Shown here piece by piece: positions 48,993 to 56,452 of a stretch of 64,000 nucleotides of DNA. The notes beneath the pieces are model-generated. The model was given only the letters and a program-made list of their open reading frames with translations. It had not been told where the DNA came from and searched no databases. Position 1 is the stretch's first letter; every line of letters starts with the position of its first letter. The stretch spans positions 1 to 64,000 of the forward strand of contig DASXUL010000002.1 of the NCBI GenBank assembly GCA_036504855.1, given 5' to 3'. The stretch is from DASXUL01 sp036504855. Lineage in GTDB: Bacteria; Armatimonadota; DTGP01; JAKQQT01. Both the position numbers and the translations under genes were made by a program.

Positions 48993-49511
48993 CTAGGCAA
49001 CCAGCGGCGATGACCTTCGCAGGAGGAGCTTCACCAGATGCTCCAGGCCTCGGGCGTCCACGTGCGTGAAGCGGCCCGGCGCTGGGCTGTCGAGGTCCAG
49101 CACGCCGACGCACTTTCCATCCACGATCATCGGCACAACGATCTCAGAACGCGATGCCGCATCACAGGCGATGTGGCCGGGAAAGGCGTGCACGTCGGCC
49201 ACGATCAACGTCTCCTGGCGGGCGGCGGCGGTTCCGCAGATGCCCTTCCCCATCGGTATGCGCACGCATGCCGGCTTGCCTTGGAACGGGCCCAGCACGA
49301 GTTCTTCGCCGCGCCGGATGTAGAATCCCGCCCAGTTCGGGTCCGGCAGCGCGTGGTAAACAGCGGCCGCGAGGTTGGCGGCGTTGGCGATGAAGTCGGT
49401 CTCGTCGCCCAGCAGCGCCTCCACCTGCGGAGCAAGCGCGGCGTATAGCTCTTCCGCCGGCATCGCCCGCAACGCCGGCCACATCCCGTCCATCTCGCCT
49501 TCCGTGCTCAT
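48993..49511 (-). CDS. Free methionine-(R)-sulfoxide reductase (GAF-domain)
   Basis: 172 residues. This GAF-domain enzyme reduces free Met-R-sulfoxide. PDPNWAGFYIRRGEELVLGPFQGKPAC is the family segment. The three catalytic/resolving cysteines are at about residues 82 (PACVRIP), 92 (GKGICG) and 116 (HIACDAASRSEIVVP), the same spacing as in the E. coli enzyme. GVLDLDSP follows. The ATG at 49511 is chosen because it places the N-terminus as in the family, with GAGG in the region upstream; an open frame to 49589 is not needed. It lies on the same strand as the SDR and HisC-like genes, after a 47-bp gap. Confidence 0.9.
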   Translation of the reverse strand: MSTEGEMDGMWPALRAMPAEELYAALAPQVEALLGDETDFIANAANLAAAVYHALPDPNWAGFYIRRGEELVLGPFQGKPACVRIPMGKGICGTAAARQETLIVADVHAFPGHIACDAASRSEIVVPMIVDGKCVGVLDLDSPAPGRFTHVDARGLEHLVKLLLRRSSPLVA

Positions 49512-49558
49512 GCCCTGTGTCCTCGCCCCTTCCCTTCTCAGACTAGCATGTCCGCCTG

Positions 49559-50332
49559 TCAGATCGCCGGCATCACGTTGCCGCCGCAAATGGGGATGTA
49601 GGCGCCGGTGATGTTGGAGGCGAGGTCGGATGCCAGGAAGGCGATGACGTTGGCGATCTCCTGGTCCGTTCCCCGCCGGCGCAACGGCACATTCCGCGAG
49701 TAAGCGGGCTGCGCCTCGGCGCCCGCGGCGCGGTCATGATCGCTGATGGTCCAGCCAGGCGCCACCTGGTTCACGGTGATCCCGTGTTGTCCCACTTCGC
49801 GCGCCAGCACGCGCAGCACGCCGTCCATGCCGCGCTTCCCGGCCGCGTAGGCCGATTGGGTGGGCAGGCACTGCATGGCGCACTCGGAGTTCACGCCGAT
49901 CACGCGCCCCCAACCGCGCTCAATCATCCCCGGCACGAACGCCTTCGCCATCAGCACGTTGTGGAGCACGCAGGAGCGGAACTGGCTCTCGTAGTCGCTG
50001 ATAGGTTGGTCCAGCACCGAGGTCCACGCGTACTGGATGACAGCGTTGTTGACGATAACGGTGGGCGCCCCCAGCGCGTCTTGCACCGCATCGCGCATCG
50101 TGAACACGGAGTCGGCCACTGTTACGTCGGCCTGTATCGCAACCGCGCGGCGTCCAGCGCTCTCGACCTCACGCACGAGGGCAGCCGCCATCTCCGCGTT
50201 GGAGTGGTAGTGGATCGCCACGTCCGCGCCGCACGCCGCCAGCGTGCGCGTTATCGTGCGGCCGAGCTGGCCTGTTGCGCCGGTGACCACCGCAACCCGT
50301 CCGGTGAGATCAAGCAAAGGCTGTGAAGTCAT
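49559..50332 (-). CDS. SDR-family NAD(P)-dependent oxidoreductase (FabG-like)
   Basis: 257 residues. The cofactor motif TGATGQLGR is at residues 18-26, NNAV at the usual NNAG position, and the active site has Ser in GVNSECA followed by SAYAAGKRGM with the Tyr-x3-Lys pair. GGNVMPAI is the C-terminus. It is a complete classical SDR, unlike the gene at 11978. Its ATG overlaps the stop of the HisC-like gene (ATGA), so they are coupled. The substrate is unknown. Confidence 0.88.
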   Translation of the reverse strand: MTSQPLLDLTGRVAVVTGATGQLGRTITRTLAACGADVAIHYHSNAEMAAALVREVESAGRRAVAIQADVTVADSVFTMRDAVQDALGAPTVIVNNAVIQYAWTSVLDQPISDYESQFRSCVLHNVLMAKAFVPGMIERGWGRVIGVNSECAMQCLPTQSAYAAGKRGMDGVLRVLAREVGQHGITVNQVAPGWTISDHDRAAGAEAQPAYSRNVPLRRRGTDQEIANVIAFLASDLASNITGAYIPICGGNVMPAI

Positions 50333-51444
50333 TGGGCTCGCCCGCCTTCCGCCGCGATCTCGCGCATGGCGTCGCGGAAGAGATTGCGCTCCTCCTGCGT
50401 CCCCACGGTTACGCGGATGTACTGGTTGAGTTCCGGCGCGCCAGGCGAGCGAACGAATATGTCGCGCTCCAGCAACTTCGCCAGCAGCGCATGGGCGGCG
50501 TCTGGGGAGCCGGCATCCAACGAGACGAAGTTCGTTGCTGAGGGAAGGGCCGGCATGTTCAGTTCATCCGCCAGGGCGTAGTAGTCTCTCTTGCCGTCGT
50601 TCACCTGGCGCACCACGTCCGTGAGGAACTGCGCATCGCGAAACGATGCCAGTGCAGCGCACTGCGCCAGACGGTTGACTGCGAAGTGGTTGCGGAACTT
50701 ATCGAGCGCGGCGATGATGGCCGGATGCGCCACGGCATAGCCGATTCGCAGGCCGGCCAGGCCATGCGCCTTGGAGAACGTTCGCAGCCGGACGAGGCGC
50801 GGGTCGGACGTGAGCGTCGGAAGCGCTTCGCCGGGCGGGGCGAACTCCACGTATGCCTCATCCAGCACGATCAGACATTCGTCCGGCAGACTGTCGATGA
50901 AGCTCTGGATGGCGCCGGCGTTCTGCCATGTTCCGGTAGGGTTATCCGGGTTGGCCACGTAGACCATGTGGGCGCCGGTTCTGCGCGCGGCGTCTGCGAG
51001 AGCTTCCAGGTCGTTGCGGCCGTTGCTGTACGGCACGCAAACGAGAGACGCCCCATGCGCCTCGGCGTGGAACGGAAACGTGGGATACGCGCCTCTAGAC
51101 AACACGACCGTCCGCCCCGGCTCCAGAAAGGCGCGCGTCAGCAGGTCGAGAAGGTTGTCAATGCCGTTTCCAAACACCAGGTATTCCGGGTTGATCCCCA
51201 TCGCGCCGCTGATCTCCGCGCGAAGATCGTGGCATTCCGCATCGGCATAGCACGACACGCGTTCCAGTGCGGCATGAATCGCGCTCCGGGCGTGCGGCGA
51301 TATGCCGAAGGCGCTCTCGTTCAGCCCGAGACGGAGGCGGAATACGCGGCCGCGCAGCCGCTCCGTGGCCTCGGGAGGCCGGAAAGGGACGTTCTCCGGC
51401 AGGGCGGACACGATGGCTGTAAAGGGCGGTATTCGGTGAGGCAT
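50329..51444 (-). CDS. Histidinol-phosphate-type aminotransferase (fold type I PLP enzyme)
   Basis: 371 residues. LRLGLNESAFGISPHARSAI, YLVFGNGIDNLLDLL, YVANPDNPTGTWQ, IVLDEAYVEFA and TFSKAHGLAGLRIGYAVA (PLP Lys) are in the order of HisC. The last quarter has SATNFVSLDAG and RVTVGTQEERNLF. No other histidine-synthesis gene is near, so the enzyme could act on imidazole-acetol phosphate or on another amino acid, and the gene symbol is withheld. The ATG at 51444 has GGAG five bases upstream; an upstream frame to 51525 is open but unlikely. It is coupled to the SDR gene. Confidence 0.85.
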   Translation of the reverse strand: MPHRIPPFTAIVSALPENVPFRPPEATERLRGRVFRLRLGLNESAFGISPHARSAIHAALERVSCYADAECHDLRAEISGAMGINPEYLVFGNGIDNLLDLLTRAFLEPGRTVVLSRGAYPTFPFHAEAHGASLVCVPYSNGRNDLEALADAARRTGAHMVYVANPDNPTGTWQNAGAIQSFIDSLPDECLIVLDEAYVEFAPPGEALPTLTSDPRLVRLRTFSKAHGLAGLRIGYAVAHPAIIAALDKFRNHFAVNRLAQCAALASFRDAQFLTDVVRQVNDGKRDYYALADELNMPALPSATNFVSLDAGSPDAAHALLAKLLERDIFVRSPGAPELNQYIRVTVGTQEERNLFRDAMREIAAEGGRAQ

Positions 51445-51616
51445 ATGCGCTCCGTTCGCGACGGACCTGGCTGTCAGCAACGCTCGCGTTACTAAACGCC
51501 CGACCGCCGGGATGGTTTCATCCATTATGCCCGCCGGAACTCCCGGAAGGCGCGCTCCGAAATCCGGGGCGGCGTTCGGCCGCTTTCACTGCCGAAGTGG
51601 ACCCCGGAATGCTCGA

Positions 51617-51634
51617 TTGGCAGCCTAATTGCAT
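51617..51634 (+). promoter_or_regulatory. Sigma-54 (RpoN) type promoter of the secreted-protein gene
   Basis: Plus strand TTGGCAGCCTAATTGCAT. The GG (51619-51620) and GC (51631-51632) have the exact -24/-12 spacing, and TTGCA is perfect; only two positions of the TGGCACG block differ. The start site would be near 51644, giving a leader of about 98 bases. A hairpin GCCGCC/GGCGGC lies at about 51699-51717, just before the Shine-Dalgarno AAGGAGG. Confidence 0.65.
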
Positions 51635-51741
51635 CGGTAGCGATGCCCTGACAAGCGGGGGTGAAATTGCGCGCCTCCGGATGATCCGGGCAGTACTGCC
51701 GCCGCTTGATGGCGGCTCAAAACGGCGCAAGGAGGAACGCT

Positions 51742-52692
51742 ATGAGGTTAGCTATCAGGTCTCTCGCGTCGGCCGCTCTGGCCGTCGCCGCCCTGTTCGG
51801 CCAATCGGCAATTGCCGGGCCGGCTCCATCGTACCAGGTGGGTGGATCAGTCTTCAACACAGGCAGCAGCCTGCCCGTCCCCGGCGTGAAGGTCCTCGTT
51901 CTGTACGTAGCGCCCGGACAGTGGTTCCCGGGGCTGAAGGGCGATACGGCGGACCCCGCCGGCAAGTGGTCCGTCGACCTTCCGATCGGCGCGCAGTACA
52001 TTGCAGCGCAGTTGACGCCTGGAACGGGCAAGCCGGGATGCGAGTGGATCCCGGACGACCTTACGGCGCCGGCGGGAACGCAGAGCTGTGACGGAAATGC
52101 GGTTCTGGACAAGTGGCTGGATTGGCGGGGAACCGTGCACGCCGCCGACACCGTGTGCCTGAACTTCTATGACGTGTGCATCGGCCCCGGGGGAGGGAAG
52201 CCGCTGGCCTTCTGGGTATCGACCGTCGGGCAGCAGATCATCACGGCGAGTGACCTCGCCGTGATCAACGCGTTGAACCTGTATGGCGGCAGATTCGCGC
52301 CAGTCGGCGCCAAGCCTCCGTTCACCACTCAGGCCCAACTGGCCAAGTACCTGAAGTTCACCTACAGCGCGGACATTGAGTATCCGCTGTCCGCACAGAT
52401 GATCGTGGCGGAGCTCAACCTACTGCACGGCGCCGTGTCCGGTGATATAGATTGGAACGTCGTCTACGTCAAACCGCTGGGCGATCTGCCCGGCGAGTTC
52501 TACCGCCTGGACAGCCTGGTTAAGCGGGCGGACTCCATGCTGAGTCCTGCCACCGTCACCTCAACCACGCTCGAGAAGTGGCAGATTGAGATCGGCCTGG
52601 CAAACGCCAACGCCGGGAAGCACTACATTCAGTCCACGAACTGCCCTGTCGTATACGGCTGGTGGTGGATTCCGGACGATTGCGACGACTGA
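51742..52692 (+). CDS. Secreted protein of unknown function
   Basis: 316 residues. A clear signal peptide ends near residue 30 (SAIAGPAPS). The first domain (about 32-100) starts SYQVGGSVFNTGSSLPVPGVKVLVLYV and has the beta-sandwich look of carboxypeptidase-regulatory/Ig-like domains. The remainder is soluble, with Cys in PGCEWIPDD, TQSCDG, VCLNFYDVCIG and, at the C-terminus, TNCPVVYGWWWIPDDCDD, so disulphides are probable. The phrase WIPDD occurs twice. I do not recognise the family. The ATG has AAGGAGG at spacing 7 and the gene sits behind a sigma-54 type promoter, next to the EPS genes. Confidence 0.75.
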   Translation: MRLAIRSLASAALAVAALFGQSAIAGPAPSYQVGGSVFNTGSSLPVPGVKVLVLYVAPGQWFPGLKGDTADPAGKWSVDLPIGAQYIAAQLTPGTGKPGCEWIPDDLTAPAGTQSCDGNAVLDKWLDWRGTVHAADTVCLNFYDVCIGPGGGKPLAFWVSTVGQQIITASDLAVINALNLYGGRFAPVGAKPPFTTQAQLAKYLKFTYSADIEYPLSAQMIVAELNLLHGAVSGDIDWNVVYVKPLGDLPGEFYRLDSLVKRADSMLSPATVTSTTLEKWQIEIGLANANAGKHYIQSTNCPVVYGWWWIPDDCDD

Positions 52693-52799
52693 CCCGGAGG
52701 GTAGTACGGACTGGAAGATGAGGCGGAACGGATTCCGGACAGCGGGGCCGAAGGCCGGCTCCCTCTTCGTTTCCGTTCGCGTCCTCGGAGTTGGGATGG

Positions 52800-52850
52800 G
52801 GGGCCGGGAAACCGGCCCCGCCATTCCGGTGTATAGGGGATGGCGGGGCC
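52800..52850 (+). promoter_or_regulatory. Mutually exclusive hairpins in the leader of the flippase gene
   Basis: Segment A, GGGGCCGG (52800-52807), pairs with CCGGCCCC (52812-52819) with a GAAA loop. The same right arm extended, GGCCCCGCCAT (52814-52824), pairs perfectly over 11 bp with ATGGCGGGGCC (52840-52850). Both pairings cannot form together. The flippase start is 84 bases downstream. No T-run is present, so a classic terminator is not shown. The rest of 52693-52933 holds no gene I can support. Confidence 0.5.
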
Positions 52851-52933
52851 GCATCGTGCATTCCCTCACAGCGCCTGGCCTGTTTGGGCCGGCGGATGCC
52901 GCGCGGCTTTCCCCAGTGGGAGAAGACAACCTG

Positions 52934-54184
52934 ATGCCCCTTCCGGAACCGCCAACCGAGCATGCCCCCCGGCCTCGGTTGAGGCACGTTGGCTGGAGCC
53001 TGGCGGGCAACGTTATCTACAGCGCGTGCCAGTGGGGCGTGCTGGTGGCTCTGGCCAAACTGGGAGACCCCGTTGCGGTTGGGCGTTTCGCCCTTGGACT
53101 GGCGGTGGCTGCCCCCATCCTTACCCTCAGCCAGATGCAGCTTCGCGGCATCCAGGCCACCGATGCGCGCGAGGAACACCCCTTTGGCGTCTACCTCGCG
53201 CTTCGGCTCCTCACCTCCGCCGTGGCGTTGCTTGTCATCCTGGGCGTAGCCGGGTTCGGGCGGTTCGCGCGCGATACGGCTGTCGTTCTGGCCGTGATCG
53301 GAGTGGCGAAAGGCATGGATGCCGTTTCAGACGTGTACTATGGTCACTGGCAACGGCGGTACTGCTTTCGGCGCGTTGCGGTCGTTCAGGTGACGAATGG
53401 CCTCGTTACGCTCGCTGCGGTGTCAGGGCTGATGGCGGTAACGGGTCAGGTGGCGTGGGCCGCGTTTGGCAGCGCATTGGGATCGGCTGCGGCGCTGGGC
53501 TATGCGGGCTGGCTTGAACGTCGGGTCAGGCTGCAGTGGCGGCGGCCCGCGCTGCTGCGCCTCGCCCGGCTGGCTTGGCCCCTCGGCGTGGTGACCATGC
53601 TGGGCGCCGCCAACGCAAACGCGCCGCGCTATTTCGTGGCCGGCTGGCTCGGAGAGCGTGAACTGGGAGTGTTCGCCGCGCTGACCTATCTCACCGTTGT
53701 GGGTTCCACGGTGGTGATGGCGATCGGGCAGGCCGCGAGCCCCGGCCTTGCGGAGCATTACGCGCGCGGCGAGACCCGCGCCTTTCGGGCCGTTGTGCTC
53801 CGGATGGCATTGGGCGGCATCGCGCTTGGGGCCGTTGGAGTGGTTGCCGCCGTATTCGCCGGCCGGTGGATCCTGTCAGCCTTCTATGAGCCGGAATACG
53901 GCGCGGCGGCGCCCGCCTTGACGTGGACGATGGCGTCGGCGGGCGTGTTGTTCGTTGCGTCTTTCCTGGGATACGCGCTGACGGCCGCGCGGCGTTTTGC
54001 CGTGCAGATGCCGGTGGCGGCTGCCAGCTTGATCGCTAACGCCGCTGGATGCCCGCTTCTGGTCCGGTCTCTGGGGTTGCGCGGGGCGGCGGCGGCAATG
54101 GGGATATCCGCCGCCGTCCAATGCGCCGCCATGGGGTTCGCCCTATCGCGCGCGCTGCGCGAGCGCGAGGGGGTTGCTCCATGA
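52934..54184 (+). CDS. Wzx-like polysaccharide flippase (MOP superfamily)
   Basis: 416 residues with about twelve hydrophobic helices. The first is preceded by a charged leader, and the helices alternate with short Arg-rich loops (GGIALGAVGVVAAVFAGRW, MGISAAVQCAAMGFAL). This is the pattern of O-antigen/EPS flippases, with a Trp-Arg-Arg-Arg loop (LQWRRPALLRL) in the middle. The ATG at 52934 has GGGAGAAG about 8 bases upstream; a much longer open frame from 52586 overlaps the leader hairpins and is not favoured. The stop overlaps the start of the GT4 gene, so the two are coupled. It would flip the lipid-linked repeat unit. Confidence 0.8.
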   Translation: MPLPEPPTEHAPRPRLRHVGWSLAGNVIYSACQWGVLVALAKLGDPVAVGRFALGLAVAAPILTLSQMQLRGIQATDAREEHPFGVYLALRLLTSAVALLVILGVAGFGRFARDTAVVLAVIGVAKGMDAVSDVYYGHWQRRYCFRRVAVVQVTNGLVTLAAVSGLMAVTGQVAWAAFGSALGSAAALGYAGWLERRVRLQWRRPALLRLARLAWPLGVVTMLGAANANAPRYFVAGWLGERELGVFAALTYLTVVGSTVVMAIGQAASPGLAEHYARGETRAFRAVVLRMALGGIALGAVGVVAAVFAGRWILSAFYEPEYGAAAPALTWTMASAGVLFVASFLGYALTAARRFAVQMPVAAASLIANAAGCPLLVRSLGLRGAAAAMGISAAVQCAAMGFALSRALREREGVAP

Positions 54185-55332
54185 GCCGCCCGATTCGCGT
54201 GCTGGAGGTCATTGGCGGGGCCAACCGGGGCGGCGCAGAGACGTGGCTCCTCGAGGCACTAAGAAACCTGGATCGTGAGCGGCTGGATGTTCACCTGTTG
54301 GTCCACTACGCGGCGCCGGGCGCGTACGATGCGGAGATCCGCGCGATGGGATTCCCCATTCACAAGTGCGTTGGGCATCGGAGGCCGTGGCATTACATCC
54401 GGGGGCTGCGCCGGCTTCTCGACGGCAGCGGCCCGTTTGACGTGGTGCACAGCCACGTCAACCTCTTCAGCGGGCTGGTGATGCGCGTGGCTCAGCGAGC
54501 TGGCGTGCCCGTGCGCGTTGCCCATGGGCACACGGCAAAACCGCCTCCAGCCGACATGCCCGCCGGCCGAGCGCTTTACGAGGGTACGATGCGCCGATGG
54601 GTGCAGCGCCACGCTACCCTCGGATTCGGCGTCAGCGAAGGCGCCGCCGAAACCCTCTTCGGACGCGCCTGGCAGTGTGACCGGCGATGGGAGGTGTTGC
54701 ACTGCGGCATTCCGCTGGATGGTTTCCGTGCCAGCGTCGATCGCTCCACGGTTCGCGCCGAACTCGGCCTTTCCCCCACGGACCTCGTGATCGGCCATAT
54801 CGGCCGCTTTGTTGCGGCGAAGAACCACGCATTCCTGCTGCAGACCATCGCGGAACTTGCCGGCCTGGAGCCTTCCACGCGCCTGGTGTTGGTGGGCGAC
54901 GGCCCCCTCCGGCCCCACATTGAGGATCTGAGCGAGCGCCTGGGGCTGGGCAACCGGGTGGTGTTTCTCGGCGCGCGTGAGGATATCCCACGCCTTCTGA
55001 TGGGTGCGGTGGACGTCTTCCTGTTCCCCTCCCTCTACGAGGGCCTTCCGCTCGCGTGTTTGGAGGCCCAGGCGGCGGGGGTTCCGGTGGTGATGTCCGA
55101 TACGATCACACGGGAGGTCGAGGTCGTGAAGGAACTGGTGACCCGCATGCCCCTTACCTGCCCGCCGGTCGCATGGGCGGAGGTTTGTTTGGCGGCGGGC
55201 CGGCTCCGGCGAGCAGGTTCTCCTGGGTGCTGGCTCGCCCGGCTGGAAGGCGGAACGCACGACGTGCGGGTGAGCGCCCGCACGTTGGAGCGGAAGCTGT
55301 TGGCGGCTTGCGAAGCGTCCAGGCCGGCGTGA
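54181..55332 (+). CDS. GT4-family glycosyltransferase
   Basis: 383 residues. EVIGGANRGGAETWLLEALRNLDR is the usual N-terminus of this EPS glycosyltransferase group. VVHSHVNLFSGL, VRVAHGHTAKP, GHIGRFVAAKNHAFLLQT, LVGDGPLRPHIEDL and the EX7E segment SLYEGLPLACLEAQAAGVPVV follow. The ATG at 54181 overlaps the flippase TGA. The C-terminal 70 residues are unusually rich in Arg, Gly and Ala for the family. It would add one sugar to the lipid-linked unit made by this locus. Confidence 0.85.
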   Translation: MSRPIRVLEVIGGANRGGAETWLLEALRNLDRERLDVHLLVHYAAPGAYDAEIRAMGFPIHKCVGHRRPWHYIRGLRRLLDGSGPFDVVHSHVNLFSGLVMRVAQRAGVPVRVAHGHTAKPPPADMPAGRALYEGTMRRWVQRHATLGFGVSEGAAETLFGRAWQCDRRWEVLHCGIPLDGFRASVDRSTVRAELGLSPTDLVIGHIGRFVAAKNHAFLLQTIAELAGLEPSTRLVLVGDGPLRPHIEDLSERLGLGNRVVFLGAREDIPRLLMGAVDVFLFPSLYEGLPLACLEAQAAGVPVVMSDTITREVEVVKELVTRMPLTCPPVAWAEVCLAAGRLRRAGSPGCWLARLEGGTHDVRVSARTLERKLLAACEASRPA

Positions 55333-55340
55333 ACGTGTAT

Positions 55341-56414
55341 TCAGGGCACGGCGCTTGCGTCTGGCGCCGCGACGGCGGGAGCCCGAACGGTTAACCGCGT
55401 TTCCACAAGCCGGTTCCCCAGGCGGATCATGGGTTCTTCCAGCGTGTGGTAGAGGAGAACCGGCAAGCCCACGGCCAGGATCACAAACACGCTCCACTGC
55501 GCCGGCGCCGGCAGATCGTGCAGCCGCACGAAAGCGAACCACTCGCACGGCATGTGCGTGATGTAGATTCCATACGAGTAACGCGCCGTGAGCTGGCCGA
55601 AAGTGCGCAGCCAACCAGCGCGCACCTCCGTGAACCGGGCCACATTCAGTCCAACTGCCAGGCAGACCAGCATGCCCTTGAACGAGGCCGCGCCGCCCGG
55701 GACCATCATGTAGATCAGCGATAGTCCGTAGAGCATGGCCGCGAACTGCCAGAATGGCCGGTTCGGCCGTGTCCGCGTCGTTACCCAGTAGGCGATAACG
55801 CCTGGGAGGAACGCCGGCACGAGCCAGAGAAGGCTGGGCTGGAACTGGTAGCGGAACTGGAGAGCCGCGATGGGCACAGCGGCCAGCCAGATCGCCAGGA
55901 GGGTTCGTAAGCCGGAGATGCGACGCACGAAGCCGTACAGCGCCGGCAGGAACAGGTACATCTGCATCTCGTACGGAAGGCTCCAGAGCGGCAGGAGCAC
56001 CGATGGAGCGCCGGCGAGGTTTTGCACAAGCAGAACGTTGGTGAAGACCGCCCATGGGGTAAAAGCTCCCCCAACGAAGCGTCCCGGGTAGATTCCCACC
56101 ATCGGGATGCGGGCGGCGCATACCACGGTTACCGCGAGTATGCTCAGCGGGAAAACGCGGAAGCAGCGCCTCACCATGAACGCGGCGAACAGCCCTCGTC
56201 GCCCCAACCGGGCTTCCTGACGCTCCAGCGAGAACATCAGCACCAGGCAGGTGTGCACGAAGAAGAGCAGCACACCCAACACGCCAAGCTCGCGCGGCTT
56301 GAAGAACCACGTTGTCGGCTCGCCGAAGAACACGAAGAGGTGGTCGGCCAGCACGAAGAGCACTGCCGTCGCCCGCAGAAAATCCAGGTTAGCTGATTGT
56401 CGGGTTGCGTTCAA
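55341..56414 (-). CDS. Acyltransferase 3 family membrane protein
   Basis: 357 residues with about ten hydrophobic helices. LDFLRATAVLFVLADHLFVFFG has the conserved 'R' and His of the family active site (x-x-R-A-x(2)-V-L, then H). FMVRRCFRVFPL is the second conserved block (R-R-x3-R-x2-P). WSLPYEMQMYLFLP replaces the usual 'WTL..E...Y' block. Such proteins O-acetylate sugars in LPS or EPS, drawing acyl groups across the membrane. It is convergent with the GT4 gene (8 bp gap) and 38 bp downstream of the dehydratase gene. Confidence 0.87.
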   Translation of the reverse strand: MNATRQSANLDFLRATAVLFVLADHLFVFFGEPTTWFFKPRELGVLGVLLFFVHTCLVLMFSLERQEARLGRRGLFAAFMVRRCFRVFPLSILAVTVVCAARIPMVGIYPGRFVGGAFTPWAVFTNVLLVQNLAGAPSVLLPLWSLPYEMQMYLFLPALYGFVRRISGLRTLLAIWLAAVPIAALQFRYQFQPSLLWLVPAFLPGVIAYWVTTRTRPNRPFWQFAAMLYGLSLIYMMVPGGAASFKGMLVCLAVGLNVARFTEVRAGWLRTFGQLTARYSYGIYITHMPCEWFAFVRLHDLPAPAQWSVFVILAVGLPVLLYHTLEEPMIRLGNRLVETRLTVRAPAVAAPDASAVP

Positions 56415-56452
56415 AGGTCCCTGCCCAGATGGGAAAGCGCTCGGCCGGACTC

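Noticed and set aside
52586..52933. N-terminal extension of the flippase reading frame
   Set aside because: The frame is open but holds no membrane helix or ribosome site and runs through the alternative hairpins; the ATG at 52934 fits the family start.
54259..56310. 683-codon open frame on the minus strand
   Set aside because: It runs antisense to the GT4 gene and in another frame of the acyltransferase gene, both with clear motifs. Its translation is low-complexity Arg/Ala/Gly/His. It is a GC-rich shadow frame.
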